This document shows positions 34,145 to 41,901 of a stretch of 64,000 bases of DNA, one piece after another (the stretch's first letter is position 1; each line of letters starts with the position of its first letter). The stretch lies in assembly GCF_001282725.1 (NCBI RefSeq), contig NZ_LN876587.1:925695-989694 (forward strand). The letters are read 5' to 3'. Position numbers and translations under genes: made by a program. The notes under the pieces were generated by a model. The model did no database searches. It was not told where the DNA came from and saw only the letters and a list, made by a program, of their open reading frames with translations. This DNA comes from Inediibacterium massiliense (GTDB lineage Bacteria; Bacillota; Clostridia; Peptostreptococcales; Thermotaleaceae).

Positions 34145-35515
34145 ATGAAAGATATACATAAATTTCAATATAAAGATGACTATTTTATTTTAGATGTAAG
34201 TTCAGGATCTATTCATGTAGTAGATAAAATTATTTATGATATCATTGATGAAGAGGGGATAGATAGTAGAAATAATATTATAACTAAATACAAAGGAAAA
34301 TATGATGAAAATATATTAAATGAATGTTATGATGAAATAGAAGAATTGATAGAAAGAGGACAGTTATATTCTGAAGATATATATGAGGATTTTGCCAAAA
34401 GCTTTCAAGATGAACCTAATTGTATAAAATCAGTCTGTCTTCATGTTGCTCATGATTGCAATTTAAGATGTAAATATTGCTTTGCAGATGGAGAAGGCTA
34501 TGATCAACAAAAAACAATAATGAGTTTTGAGGTTGCTAAAAAAAGTGTTGATTTTTTAATTGAAAATTCAGGTAAAAGGAGAAATATAGAAGTAGATTTT
34601 TTTGGAGGAGAACCTCTTCTAAATATGGATGTTGTGAAAAAAACAGTTGATTATGCTAGAGGTAAGGAAAAACAATATAATAAAAATTTTAGGTTTACAA
34701 TTACTACAAATGCTACATTATTAACGGAAGAGATTATGGATTATTTAGAAGAAAATATGGTTAATATTGTTTTAAGTATAGATGGAAGGAAAGAGGTACA
34801 AGATAGCATAAGATTAAGTATAGACGGCAGAGGAACTTATGATTCTATTGTTCCTAAAATAAAAAGTATGGTTCAAAGAAGGCATAAATCGAAAAAGCAA
34901 TATTATATAAGAGGAACATTTACTATACAAAATTTAGATTTTTCTAAGGATATAGAACACTTTGTAGATCTTGGATTTAAAGAAATTTCAATTGAACCTG
35001 TAGTATTACCTGATGATCATGTGCTTGCTATTCAAGAAGAACATTTAGATGAAATTTTTAATCAATATGATAAAATTGTAGATAAACTTATCAATCATAA
35101 TGATGTTACTTTTTATCATTTTAATATTGATATGAATGGAGGAGCATGTATTTATAAAAGATTATCTGGTTGTGGAGCAGGATTTGAGTATGTTGCAATT
35201 ACTCCAGATGGAGATATATATCCTTGTCATCAATTTGTAGGAAATAAAGATTTTTTGGTGGGAACTATATATGATGGGATCCAAAATAATAAAATATCAA
35301 GTAATTTTAGAGAATCTAATATATATAATAAATTAGAGTGTAAAAAATGCTTTGCAAGATTTTATTGTAGTGGAGGTTGTCAAGCTAATAATTATAATTT
35401 TAATAGAGATACAAAAATACCTTATGAAATAGGTTGCAAGATGCAAAGGAAAAGAATTGAATGTGCAATAGCATTACAATATTATAGAAAGAATAAAATT
35501 GAGGAAGTGAAATAA
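34145..35515 (+). CDS. Radical SAM/SPASM peptide maturase, ScfB (SCIFF maturase)-like
   Basis: A 456-residue enzyme of the length usual for ScfB. N-terminal peptide-recognition-like segment: IHKFQYKDDYFILDVSSGSI. The radical SAM cluster is CNLRCKYCFADGEGY near residue 108, with GGEPLLN after it. The SPASM auxiliary cluster region is GCGAGFEYVAITPDGDIYPC, then CKKCFARFYCSGGC, then GCKMQRKRIEC. ScfB forms Cys-thioether links in the SCIFF peptide, but no Cys-rich ~45-residue precursor lies directly upstream. Neighbours are DUF5320 and DUF134 genes, so the substrate may differ. Confidence 0.85.
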   Translation: MKDIHKFQYKDDYFILDVSSGSIHVVDKIIYDIIDEEGIDSRNNIITKYKGKYDENILNECYDEIEELIERGQLYSEDIYEDFAKSFQDEPNCIKSVCLHVAHDCNLRCKYCFADGEGYDQQKTIMSFEVAKKSVDFLIENSGKRRNIEVDFFGGEPLLNMDVVKKTVDYARGKEKQYNKNFRFTITTNATLLTEEIMDYLEENMVNIVLSIDGRKEVQDSIRLSIDGRGTYDSIVPKIKSMVQRRHKSKKQYYIRGTFTIQNLDFSKDIEHFVDLGFKEISIEPVVLPDDHVLAIQEEHLDEIFNQYDKIVDKLINHNDVTFYHFNIDMNGGACIYKRLSGCGAGFEYVAITPDGDIYPCHQFVGNKDFLVGTIYDGIQNNKISSNFRESNIYNKLECKKCFARFYCSGGCQANNYNFNRDTKIPYEIGCKMQRKRIECAIALQYYRKNKIEEVK

Positions 35516-35518
35516 GTA

Positions 35519-35893
35519 ATGGCAAGACCAAAAAAATGGAGAAGAGTTTGTCAATTACCAGAAGTGAATAAATTTGGTCCTGTAGATCTTAGTAAAAATA
35601 CAGAGCAGTCAATTATTATGACTGTAGAGGAATATGAAACAATAAGACTTATGGATTTAGAAGGATTGAATCAAGAGCAAAGTGCAGATATAATGGGAGT
35701 TGCACGCTCAACCATACAAAGAATATATGAAAGTGCTCGTAAAAAATTAGCAGATAGCTTGGTAAATGGTAAAATATTAAAAATAGAAGGAGGAGATTAT
35801 AAGCTGTGTAATGATTTTACAGATAAAGAATGTTGCGACAGATGTATAAATTATAGACATAGGTGGGGCAAAAATATGAGATTTAGAGGTTAA
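35519..35893 (+). CDS. DUF134 helix-turn-helix protein
   Basis: A 124-residue protein of the DUF134 family: [20 protein letters not shown], then [21 protein letters not shown] sigma-70 region-4-like helix-turn-helix ([20 protein letters not shown]) follows. The C-terminus has four cysteines ([18 protein letters not shown]), possibly a metal or redox sensor. It starts 3 bp after the radical SAM gene stop, so it is co-transcribed. It may regulate the ATACCC repeats upstream of DUF5320. Confidence 0.85.
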   Translation: MARPKKWRRVCQLPEVNKFGPVDLSKNTEQSIIMTVEEYETIRLMDLEGLNQEQSADIMGVARSTIQRIYESARKKLADSLVNGKILKIEGGDYKLCNDFTDKECCDRCINYRHRWGKNMRFRG

Positions 35894-35917
35894 ATATAAT
35901 ATTTATTAAGTTATTTT

Positions 35918-35991
35918 AGTCATCCTTTCTAGAGATTATGTAGTTAACAATTTATATAACCCTAGGAAATGGATGACTTTTCTATTTTTTA
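35918..35991 (+). terminator. Terminator with long loop after DUF134 gene
   Basis: AGTCATCC-T-TTCTAG pairs with CTAG-G-AA-x2-GGATGACT across about 30 nt, followed by TTTTCTATTTTTT. Confidence 0.6.
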
Positions 35992-36071
35992 TTATTGACC
36001 ATATAGTAAATATATAGTAAAATTTAATTGATAAGATGTTTCAATTAATAAAAGTTAAGGATGTGAAGAGT

Positions 36072-36224
36072 ATGGAGCTTATATGCAAAGTGTGTGGAAA
36101 TCGTATAAAGGATTTGAGAGTAAATAGATGTCCAAGATGTTATACTCTATTAAAAGAGTTACCTAAATGTGAAAATTGCAAGGGTTGTTCTCTAAAAAAA
36201 ATAAATTGTAATAAAAAGATATAA
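36072..36224 (+). CDS. 50-residue zinc-ribbon protein with nine cysteines
   Basis: The small protein begins MELICKVCGNRIKDLRVNRC. Its cysteines are arranged as CxxC, CxxC, then CENCKGC and one near the end; the first four form a classic zinc ribbon. The ribosome site is weak, and ATG 36072 is the best of several in-frame starts. It has its own candidate promoter (TTGACC, 17 bp, TAAAAT). Function is unknown. It is the only Cys-rich small protein near the ScfB-like enzyme, but the pattern does not look like SCIFF. Confidence 0.6.
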   Translation: MELICKVCGNRIKDLRVNRCPRCYTLLKELPKCENCKGCSLKKINCNKKI

Positions 36225-36250
36225 AATAGCAGTAGAAATATAAAATATCC

Positions 36251-36279
36251 TTGACTTTTACAGATTTTACAAGTAAACT
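36251..36279 (+). promoter_or_regulatory. Promoter of second Fur-family gene
   Basis: TTGACT (36251-36256), 17 bp, TAAACT (36274-36279), about 45 bp before the GTG start. Confidence 0.6.
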
Positions 36280-36323
36280 ATTGCATATAAAAGATATTAT
36301 TAATTGAAAAAGAAGGTGCTAAA

Positions 36324-36758
36324 GTGAATGATGTTATGGAGAAATTAAAAGATAGATTAAAAGAGAAAGGGTACAAATTAACGCCTCAGAGAAGAGCAAC
36401 CTTAGATACAATTATTAATAATCAAGGAAAACACCTAAGTACTGAAGAAATTTATGATATGGTAAAAACAGAATGCCCTGAAATTGGCTTGGCTACTGTA
36501 TATAGGACATTACAACTTTTAGATGAATTGGATATTATTACAAAAATTAATTTTGATGATGGATGTAGTAGATATGAACTAAATAATCATGAGGATAATC
36601 ATCAGCATCATCATCTCATTTGTGTAAAATGTGGTGAGGTTATTGAAGTAGAAGTGGATTTACTAGAAACACTAGAAGAAGAAATAGAAAAAAATTATGA
36701 TTTTAAGATTCATGATCATAAAGTAAAATTCTTTGGATATTGTTCTAAGTGCAAATAA
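36324..36758 (+). CDS. Fur-family metalloregulator 2
   Basis: A 144-residue canonical Fur/PerR-type regulator: YKLTPQRRATLDTIINNQG, then IGLATVYRTLQLLDELDII. The metal region is NHEDNHQHHHLICVKCGEVIE with many His/Glu ligands, plus the second zinc pair CSKC at the C-terminus. The start is GTG 36324 after AGAAGGTG. The His-rich site is the classical metal-sensing kind, unlike the poorer one in the first Fur gene, so the two paralogues probably sense different signals. Confidence 0.9.
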   Translation: MNDVMEKLKDRLKEKGYKLTPQRRATLDTIINNQGKHLSTEEIYDMVKTECPEIGLATVYRTLQLLDELDIITKINFDDGCSRYELNNHEDNHQHHHLICVKCGEVIEVEVDLLETLEEEIEKNYDFKIHDHKVKFFGYCSKCK

Positions 36759-36795
36759 ATCCTGTATCCCATGTAGGTACAGGATTTATTTCTTT
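36753..36795 (+). terminator. Rho-independent terminator
   Basis: AAATAAATCCTGTA pairs with TACAGGATTTATTT, overlapping the stop codon of the second Fur gene. Confidence 0.88.
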
Positions 36796-36957
36796 TTATA
36801 TAAAATATTTAATGAAATTGTGTATATATAAAACATGAAATACATTGTTTAGTTATAAAAAAATGAGTAATACTATATAAAAGGAATAAATATTTTCATT
36901 AAAATTGTTACATATTGCTAATGTATACTAAATAAAGTATAATAAATTAGGTGTAAT

Positions 36958-37012
36958 TGTCCGGGTTTTCAGTATAAAATAACAAAGGTCAGGGCGGCTT
37001 AAATATTAAAGG
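36958..37012 (+). other. G+C-rich leader ahead of the RNase J gene
   Basis: The segment contains GTCCGGGTTTTCAG and GGTCAGGGCGGC within otherwise very A+T-rich DNA, just before the ribosome site AAAGGAGTG. It is likely the 5' untranslated region of rnj. No known riboswitch pattern was recognised. Confidence 0.35.
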
Positions 37013-37023
37013 AGTGTGACATT

Positions 37024-38691
37024 GTGGTAAGAAGAACAGCAAAAATTAGAGTAATTCCTATAGGAGGACTCAATGAAATAGGGAAAAATATGATGGCCAT
37101 CGAATACAAAGATGATATCATGATCATAGATTGTGGTCTAAGTTTTCCTGAGGATGAGATGTTAGGAATTGATATGGTAATACCAGATATTACGTATTTG
37201 ATGAAAAATAAAGATAAAGTAAGAGGAATTGTTTTAACTCATGGACATGAGGATCATATTGGTGCGTTACCTTATGTATTAAAAAAATTAAATGTTCCAG
37301 TGTATGGTACAAAACTTACTTTAGGACTTGTAGAAAACAAATTAAAGGAGCATAAATTGTTTTCAAGTGTACATATGGAGATTGTAAAGCCTGGAGATAC
37401 AGTGAAATTAGGAGAGTTTAAAGTTGAATTTATTCGTACAAGTCATTCTATTGCAGATTCAGTATGTCTAGCAATCCATACGCATTTAGGAACGATTGTA
37501 CATACAGGAGATTTTAAAATTGATTTTACACCTATTGATGGAGAACCTATAGATTTTCATAGATTAGCTGAATTAGGAAAAAAAGGAGTACTTTTATTAT
37601 TTGCAGATAGTACAAATGTTGAAAGACCAGGTTATACTATGTCAGAGAGAACTGTTGGTGCGACTTTTGAAAATATATTTAGAAATGCACATCAAAGAAT
37701 TATTGTTGCTACTTTTGCATCGAATGTACATAGAGTACAACAAATTATTGATGCAGCATACAAATTCAATAGAAAAATTTCTGTTTCAGGAAGAAGTATG
37801 ATCAATGTAGTAAATGTAGCAATGGAGTTAGGATATCTAAAAGTACCAGAAGATATGCTTATAGATATCAATGATATTAATAAATATCCAAATGATGAAG
37901 TAGTGGTAATTACTACTGGAAGTCAGGGTGAACCTATGTCTGCACTATCTAGAATGGCATCTTCTGAGCATAGGAAATTAGAAATTCAACCAGGAGATAT
38001 GGTCATTCTTTCTGCAACTCCAATACCAGGAAATGAAAAAACAGTAGCAAGAGTAGTCAATCAATTGTTTCAAAAGGGAGCAAACGTTATTTATGAAGCA
38101 TTAGCAGATGTACACGTTTCAGGGCATGCATGTCAAGAAGAATTAAAACTTATGCATTCTTTGATTAAACCTAAATATTTTATTCCTGTTCATGGAGAAT
38201 ATAGGCATTTAAAGCAACATGCAAAATTAGCTGAAAGTTTAGGAATGCCAACTAGCAATATATTTACAATTGAGAATGGACAAATTGTTGAATTTTCTAA
38301 AGACTATGCAAGAGTTTGTGGAAATGTTCCAGCAGGAAATATTTTAGTGGATGGATTAGGAGTTGGAGATGTAGGAAATATTGTATTAAGAGATCGAAAA
38401 CATTTATCTGAAGATGGGTTAATGGTAGTAGTAGTTACTATTAGCAAAGAGGATGGATTGGTAGTTTCAGGACCAGATATTATTTCTAGAGGTTTTGTAT
38501 ATGTAAGAGAATCCGAAGCACTAATGGATGAAGCAAGAGCAGTAGTGAGAAATTCTCTGCAACTCTGTCAAGCAAACGGAGTAAGAGAATGGGCAGCTTT
38601 AAAATCATCTATAAAGGACAGCTTAAGAGGTTTCTTATATGAAAAAACAAAGAGAAGTCCAATGATTTTACCAATTATTATGGAAGTATAG
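37024..38691 (+). CDS. rnj: Ribonuclease J
   Basis: A 555-residue metallo-beta-lactamase/beta-CASP nuclease that degrades and matures RNA. The HxHxDH metal motif is LTHGHEDHIGALPY near residue 74, with further ligands in RTSHSIADS and VHTGDFKID. Beta-CASP blocks: FADSTNVERPG, TTGSQGEPMSALSRM, SATPIPGNEKTV and PVHGEYRHLKQHA. The start is GTG 37024, after AAAGGAGTG. Length and motifs match RNase J1/J2. Confidence 0.95.
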   Translation: MVRRTAKIRVIPIGGLNEIGKNMMAIEYKDDIMIIDCGLSFPEDEMLGIDMVIPDITYLMKNKDKVRGIVLTHGHEDHIGALPYVLKKLNVPVYGTKLTLGLVENKLKEHKLFSSVHMEIVKPGDTVKLGEFKVEFIRTSHSIADSVCLAIHTHLGTIVHTGDFKIDFTPIDGEPIDFHRLAELGKKGVLLLFADSTNVERPGYTMSERTVGATFENIFRNAHQRIIVATFASNVHRVQQIIDAAYKFNRKISVSGRSMINVVNVAMELGYLKVPEDMLIDINDINKYPNDEVVVITTGSQGEPMSALSRMASSEHRKLEIQPGDMVILSATPIPGNEKTVARVVNQLFQKGANVIYEALADVHVSGHACQEELKLMHSLIKPKYFIPVHGEYRHLKQHAKLAESLGMPTSNIFTIENGQIVEFSKDYARVCGNVPAGNILVDGLGVGDVGNIVLRDRKHLSEDGLMVVVVTISKEDGLVVSGPDIISRGFVYVRESEALMDEARAVVRNSLQLCQANGVREWAALKSSIKDSLRGFLYEKTKRSPMILPIIMEV

Positions 38692-38726
38692 AGGGTAAAT
38701 AATATAGTTAAATGAATCAATCATTT

Positions 38727-38766
38727 AAAAAGCTATAGATAGATTTAATCTATCATAGCTTTTTTC
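38727..38766 (+). terminator. rnj terminator
   Basis: AAAAAGCTAT-A-GATAGATT pairs with AATCTATC-ATAGCTTTTTT. Confidence 0.88.
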
Positions 38767-38841
38767 TATGAGAATATGTTGTAAAACCTTGTAGACAATT
38801 GTATAATTAAATAATGAATATATGTTCGTGGAGGTATGTGG

Positions 38842-39858
38842 ATGATATCAAAGATCAAAAGAATAATAATTGTGATGTTAATGGTAGGGGTTTTGGGAAT
38901 AGTTGGAGGAAGGTTTTATTTTTATCAATCTATTAAACCTGTAGATGTGCAAAGTAATCGTGAAACTATGGTAATTATTCCAAAAGGGGCATCTACAGGG
39001 AATATTGCTAGTATTTTAAAAGAAAAAAATTTAATTCAAAGTTCTTATACTTTTAGACTTCTTAGTAAATGGTCTGAAGCAGATGGACAAATGAAGGCAG
39101 GAACATATTTGTTAAAGGAAAATATGTCAGCAGATGAAATCATAAAAATTTTATCTAATGGAGAAACAGCAAAAACTATTACAAAGATTACTATTCCAGA
39201 AGGCTTTGAATTTAAACAAATTGTGGATCGATTAGAAGCAAGAGGATTAATTGATAGAAATAAGTTTATAGAGATGGCAAATTACGGAGATTTTGATTAT
39301 CCTTTTTTAAAAGAAATACCTAAAGGGGAAAATAGATTAGAAGGTTTTTTATTTCCAGATACTTATGAAATAGGAAAAGAAGAAACCGAAAGAGAAATTA
39401 TTATTAAAATGTTAGATCGTTTTAATCATGTATTTAAAGATGAATATTATAAAAGAGCAAAAGAGTTAAACATGAATATCAATGAAGTGGTTACGTTAGC
39501 ATCTATCATAGAAAGAGAAGCAAAGTTAGACGAGGAAAGAACTATTGTATCTAGTGTTTTTCATAATCGACTCAAAAAGAAGATAAGACTTAGGTCTTGT
39601 GCTACAGTTCAATATGTATTAGGAGAGAGAAAACCTCATTTAACAAATAAAGATACTTCTATTGATTCTCCATACAATACTTATAAACATGATGGCCTCC
39701 CTCCTAAACCAATTGCATCACCTGGAGAAGCTTCTATAAAAGCTGCTTTATATCCTAAAGATACAAATTATTTATATTTTGTAGTTTCTAAAAATGGCGC
39801 ACATCATTTTAGTCAAACCTATGAAGAACATTTAAATGCTGCTAAGAATGCTAATTAA
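38842..39858 (+). CDS. mltG: Endolytic transglycosylase MltG
   Basis: A 338-residue membrane-anchored YceG/MltG enzyme that cuts nascent peptidoglycan and helps terminate glycan strands. One N-terminal membrane segment (residues ~5-25). A LysM-like part follows (IIPKGASTGNIASILKEKNL). The catalytic glutamate is in TLASIIEREAKLDEER near residue 226, and ends DTNYLYFVVSKNGAHHFSQT. ATG 38842 fits GGAGG better than the ATG six bases upstream. Same position as yrrL in B. subtilis. Confidence 0.93.
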   Translation: MISKIKRIIIVMLMVGVLGIVGGRFYFYQSIKPVDVQSNRETMVIIPKGASTGNIASILKEKNLIQSSYTFRLLSKWSEADGQMKAGTYLLKENMSADEIIKILSNGETAKTITKITIPEGFEFKQIVDRLEARGLIDRNKFIEMANYGDFDYPFLKEIPKGENRLEGFLFPDTYEIGKEETEREIIIKMLDRFNHVFKDEYYKRAKELNMNINEVVTLASIIEREAKLDEERTIVSSVFHNRLKKKIRLRSCATVQYVLGERKPHLTNKDTSIDSPYNTYKHDGLPPKPIASPGEASIKAALYPKDTNYLYFVVSKNGAHHFSQTYEEHLNAAKNAN

Positions 39859-39873
39859 CAAATAGGGAAAACT

Positions 39874-39905
39874 AATACGTGAAGGCTCTTCACGTATTCC
39901 TTTTT
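39874..39905 (+). terminator. Rho-independent terminator
   Basis: AATACGTGAA pairs with TTCACGTATT, then a T-rich tail. Confidence 0.85.
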
Positions 39906-39935
39906 GTTTATTTAAAATTAAAGGAGTTGTAAATT

Positions 39936-40592
39936 TTGAGCAATATAGTAAATGAACTAGTAGAAGAATATATTAGAGAGTTGTTGCCTGAAAAAAATGG
40001 TCTATTAAAAGAAATGGAAGAATTTGCGCAAATTCATCATGTACCTATTGTTCATCCAGAAGTAGCACAATTATTAAAGGTGATGACTAAAATAAATAGA
40101 ACAAAATCTATTTTAGAAGTAGGAACAGCTATAGGTTATTCAGCTATTGTTTTTACAAATGCTATGGAAGATGGTAAATTAATCAGTATAGAAAAAAGAG
40201 AAGACATGGTAGATTTAGCTAGAAAAAATATTGAAAAAGCAGGGTTAAATTCAAAAATAGAAGTGATACAAGGAAACGCAGAAGAAATTTTACCTAACCT
40301 AGATGGAAAATTTGATCTTATATTTTTAGATGCAGCTAAAGGACAATATATGAAATTTTTATCTTCCACTATTGATCAATTAAAACCTGGTGGGGTATTG
40401 ATTTCAGATAATGTGTTGTATAAGGGAATGACTGCTTCTAATGAATATGTGATAAGAAGAAAAATAACAATTGTAAAAAGAATGAGAAAATATTTAGACT
40501 ATATTATGAAGCATCCTCAATTAACCACTTCTATCCTACCTATTGGAGATGGTGTAGCAATTAGTTATAAAGCCGAGGAGGAAATAAAATGA
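39936..40592 (+). CDS. SAM-dependent O-methyltransferase (YrrM-like, TrmR)
   Basis: A 218-residue class I methyltransferase. The SAM motif is SILEVGTAIGYSAIVF near residue 58. The acidic loop SIEKREDMVDLARKN and the metal/catalytic region FDLIFLDAAKGQYMKF follow, then PGGVLISDNVLYKGM. B. subtilis YrrM (TrmR) methylates 5-hydroxyuridine in tRNA wobble positions. Here, next to a U32 peptidase that hydroxylates the same uridine, this role is well supported. The start is TTG 39936 after AAAGGAG. It overlaps the next gene by 4 bp. Confidence 0.88.
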   Translation: MSNIVNELVEEYIRELLPEKNGLLKEMEEFAQIHHVPIVHPEVAQLLKVMTKINRTKSILEVGTAIGYSAIVFTNAMEDGKLISIEKREDMVDLARKNIEKAGLNSKIEVIQGNAEEILPNLDGKFDLIFLDAAKGQYMKFLSSTIDQLKPGGVLISDNVLYKGMTASNEYVIRRKITIVKRMRKYLDYIMKHPQLTTSILPIGDGVAISYKAEEEIK

Positions 40593-41824
40593 AAAAAATT
40601 GAATTATTAGCGCCAGCAGGAGATTTAGAAAGATTAAAGATGGCTATTATTTATGGAGCAGATGCAGTTTACATAGGAGGTCAAGTTTTTGGCCTTAGAG
40701 CCAGTGCAAAAAACTTTTCTTTGGAAGATATAAAGCGTGGAGTTGAATTTGCACATGATAGAGGAAAAAAGGTTTATGTTACTTTAAATATTATTCCTCA
40801 TAATGAAGATTTAAAGGAGCTTGATGAATATTTAAAAGAGCTTTCTAGAATCAACATAGATGCTGTTATTTTATCAGACCCAGGAACACTGATGTATGTA
40901 AAAGAATATATGCCTCATATGGAAATTCATTTAAGTACACAAGCTAACAATACAAATTACATGAGTGCTAAATTTTGGTATTCTCAAGGAGTCAAAAGAG
41001 TAGTATTAGCTAGAGAGCTAGCTTTTGAAGAAATCAAAGAAATAAGAGAAAATATTCCAGTTGATTTAGAGCTCGAAGCTTTTATTCATGGAGCCATGTG
41101 TATTTCTTATTCTGGAAGATGTCTTTTAAGTAATTATATGGCCAATCGTGATGCCAATAGAGGAGAATGTGCTCATCCATGTAGATGGGAGTATTATTTA
41201 ATGGAGGAAAAAAGACCTGGTGAATATATTCCTGTGTTTGAGGATGAGAGAGGAACTTATTTCTTTAATTCAAAAGATTTATGTATGATTGAATATATTC
41301 CTGAATTGATTGAGTCTGGAATATATAGCTTAAAGATAGAAGGTAGAATGAAAAGCGCTTATTATGTTGCAAATATTGTAAATGTATATAGAAAAGCAAT
41401 AGATACTTATTATGAAAAGAAAGATCAATATGAGTATGATCCAAAGTGGATGGATGAGATTAAAAAAGCAAGTCATAGAGAGTTTACAACAGGATTTTAT
41501 ATGAATAAACCTACACACAAAGAACAATTGTATCAAACAAGCTCTTATGTAAGAGAATATGATTTTTTAGGCTTGGTAAAGGATTATGATCATGAAAGCG
41601 GCATAGCTACTATAGAACAAAGAAATAGACTTTTTAAGGGTGATGAAATTGAGGTTATGGGACCCAATATGAGGATATTTACTCAAAAGGTTGAATATAT
41701 GTGGAATGAAAAAGGAGAAGAAATTTCTGTAGCTCCTCATGCCCAACAAATTATAAAAATAAAAATGAAGGAGCCTATTGAGAAATATTATATTTTAAGA
41801 AAGCCTAGAGAAGATCATAAATAA
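40589..41824 (+). CDS. U32 family peptidase-like protein (TrhP/YrrO-like)
   Basis: A 411-residue U32-family protein. Signature: ELEAFIHGAMCISYSGRCLL near residue 165, followed by RGECAHPCRWEYYL. The cysteines in these blocks and downstream resemble the Fe-S ligands of the tRNA hydroxylation enzyme TrhP. Characterised members hydroxylate uridine 34; older annotation as collagenase is probably wrong for this group. ATGA overlap with the methyltransferase gene implies coupled translation and a joint tRNA modification pathway. Confidence 0.88.
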   Translation: MKKIELLAPAGDLERLKMAIIYGADAVYIGGQVFGLRASAKNFSLEDIKRGVEFAHDRGKKVYVTLNIIPHNEDLKELDEYLKELSRINIDAVILSDPGTLMYVKEYMPHMEIHLSTQANNTNYMSAKFWYSQGVKRVVLARELAFEEIKEIRENIPVDLELEAFIHGAMCISYSGRCLLSNYMANRDANRGECAHPCRWEYYLMEEKRPGEYIPVFEDERGTYFFNSKDLCMIEYIPELIESGIYSLKIEGRMKSAYYVANIVNVYRKAIDTYYEKKDQYEYDPKWMDEIKKASHREFTTGFYMNKPTHKEQLYQTSSYVREYDFLGLVKDYDHESGIATIEQRNRLFKGDEIEVMGPNMRIFTQKVEYMWNEKGEEISVAPHAQQIIKIKMKEPIEKYYILRKPREDHK

Positions 41825-41901
41825 ATTCATATAAGTATACACCTTTTTGAACTTGGAGATACTTAAAGTATCTTTAACGATCAAGGAGGTGTTTCTTTTT
41901 T

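Noticed and set aside
36072-36224. Cys-rich 50-aa ORF as the missing SCIFF peptide
   Set aside because: Its cysteines form CxxC zinc-ribbon pairs and it lies downstream with its own promoter, unlike the scfA pattern.
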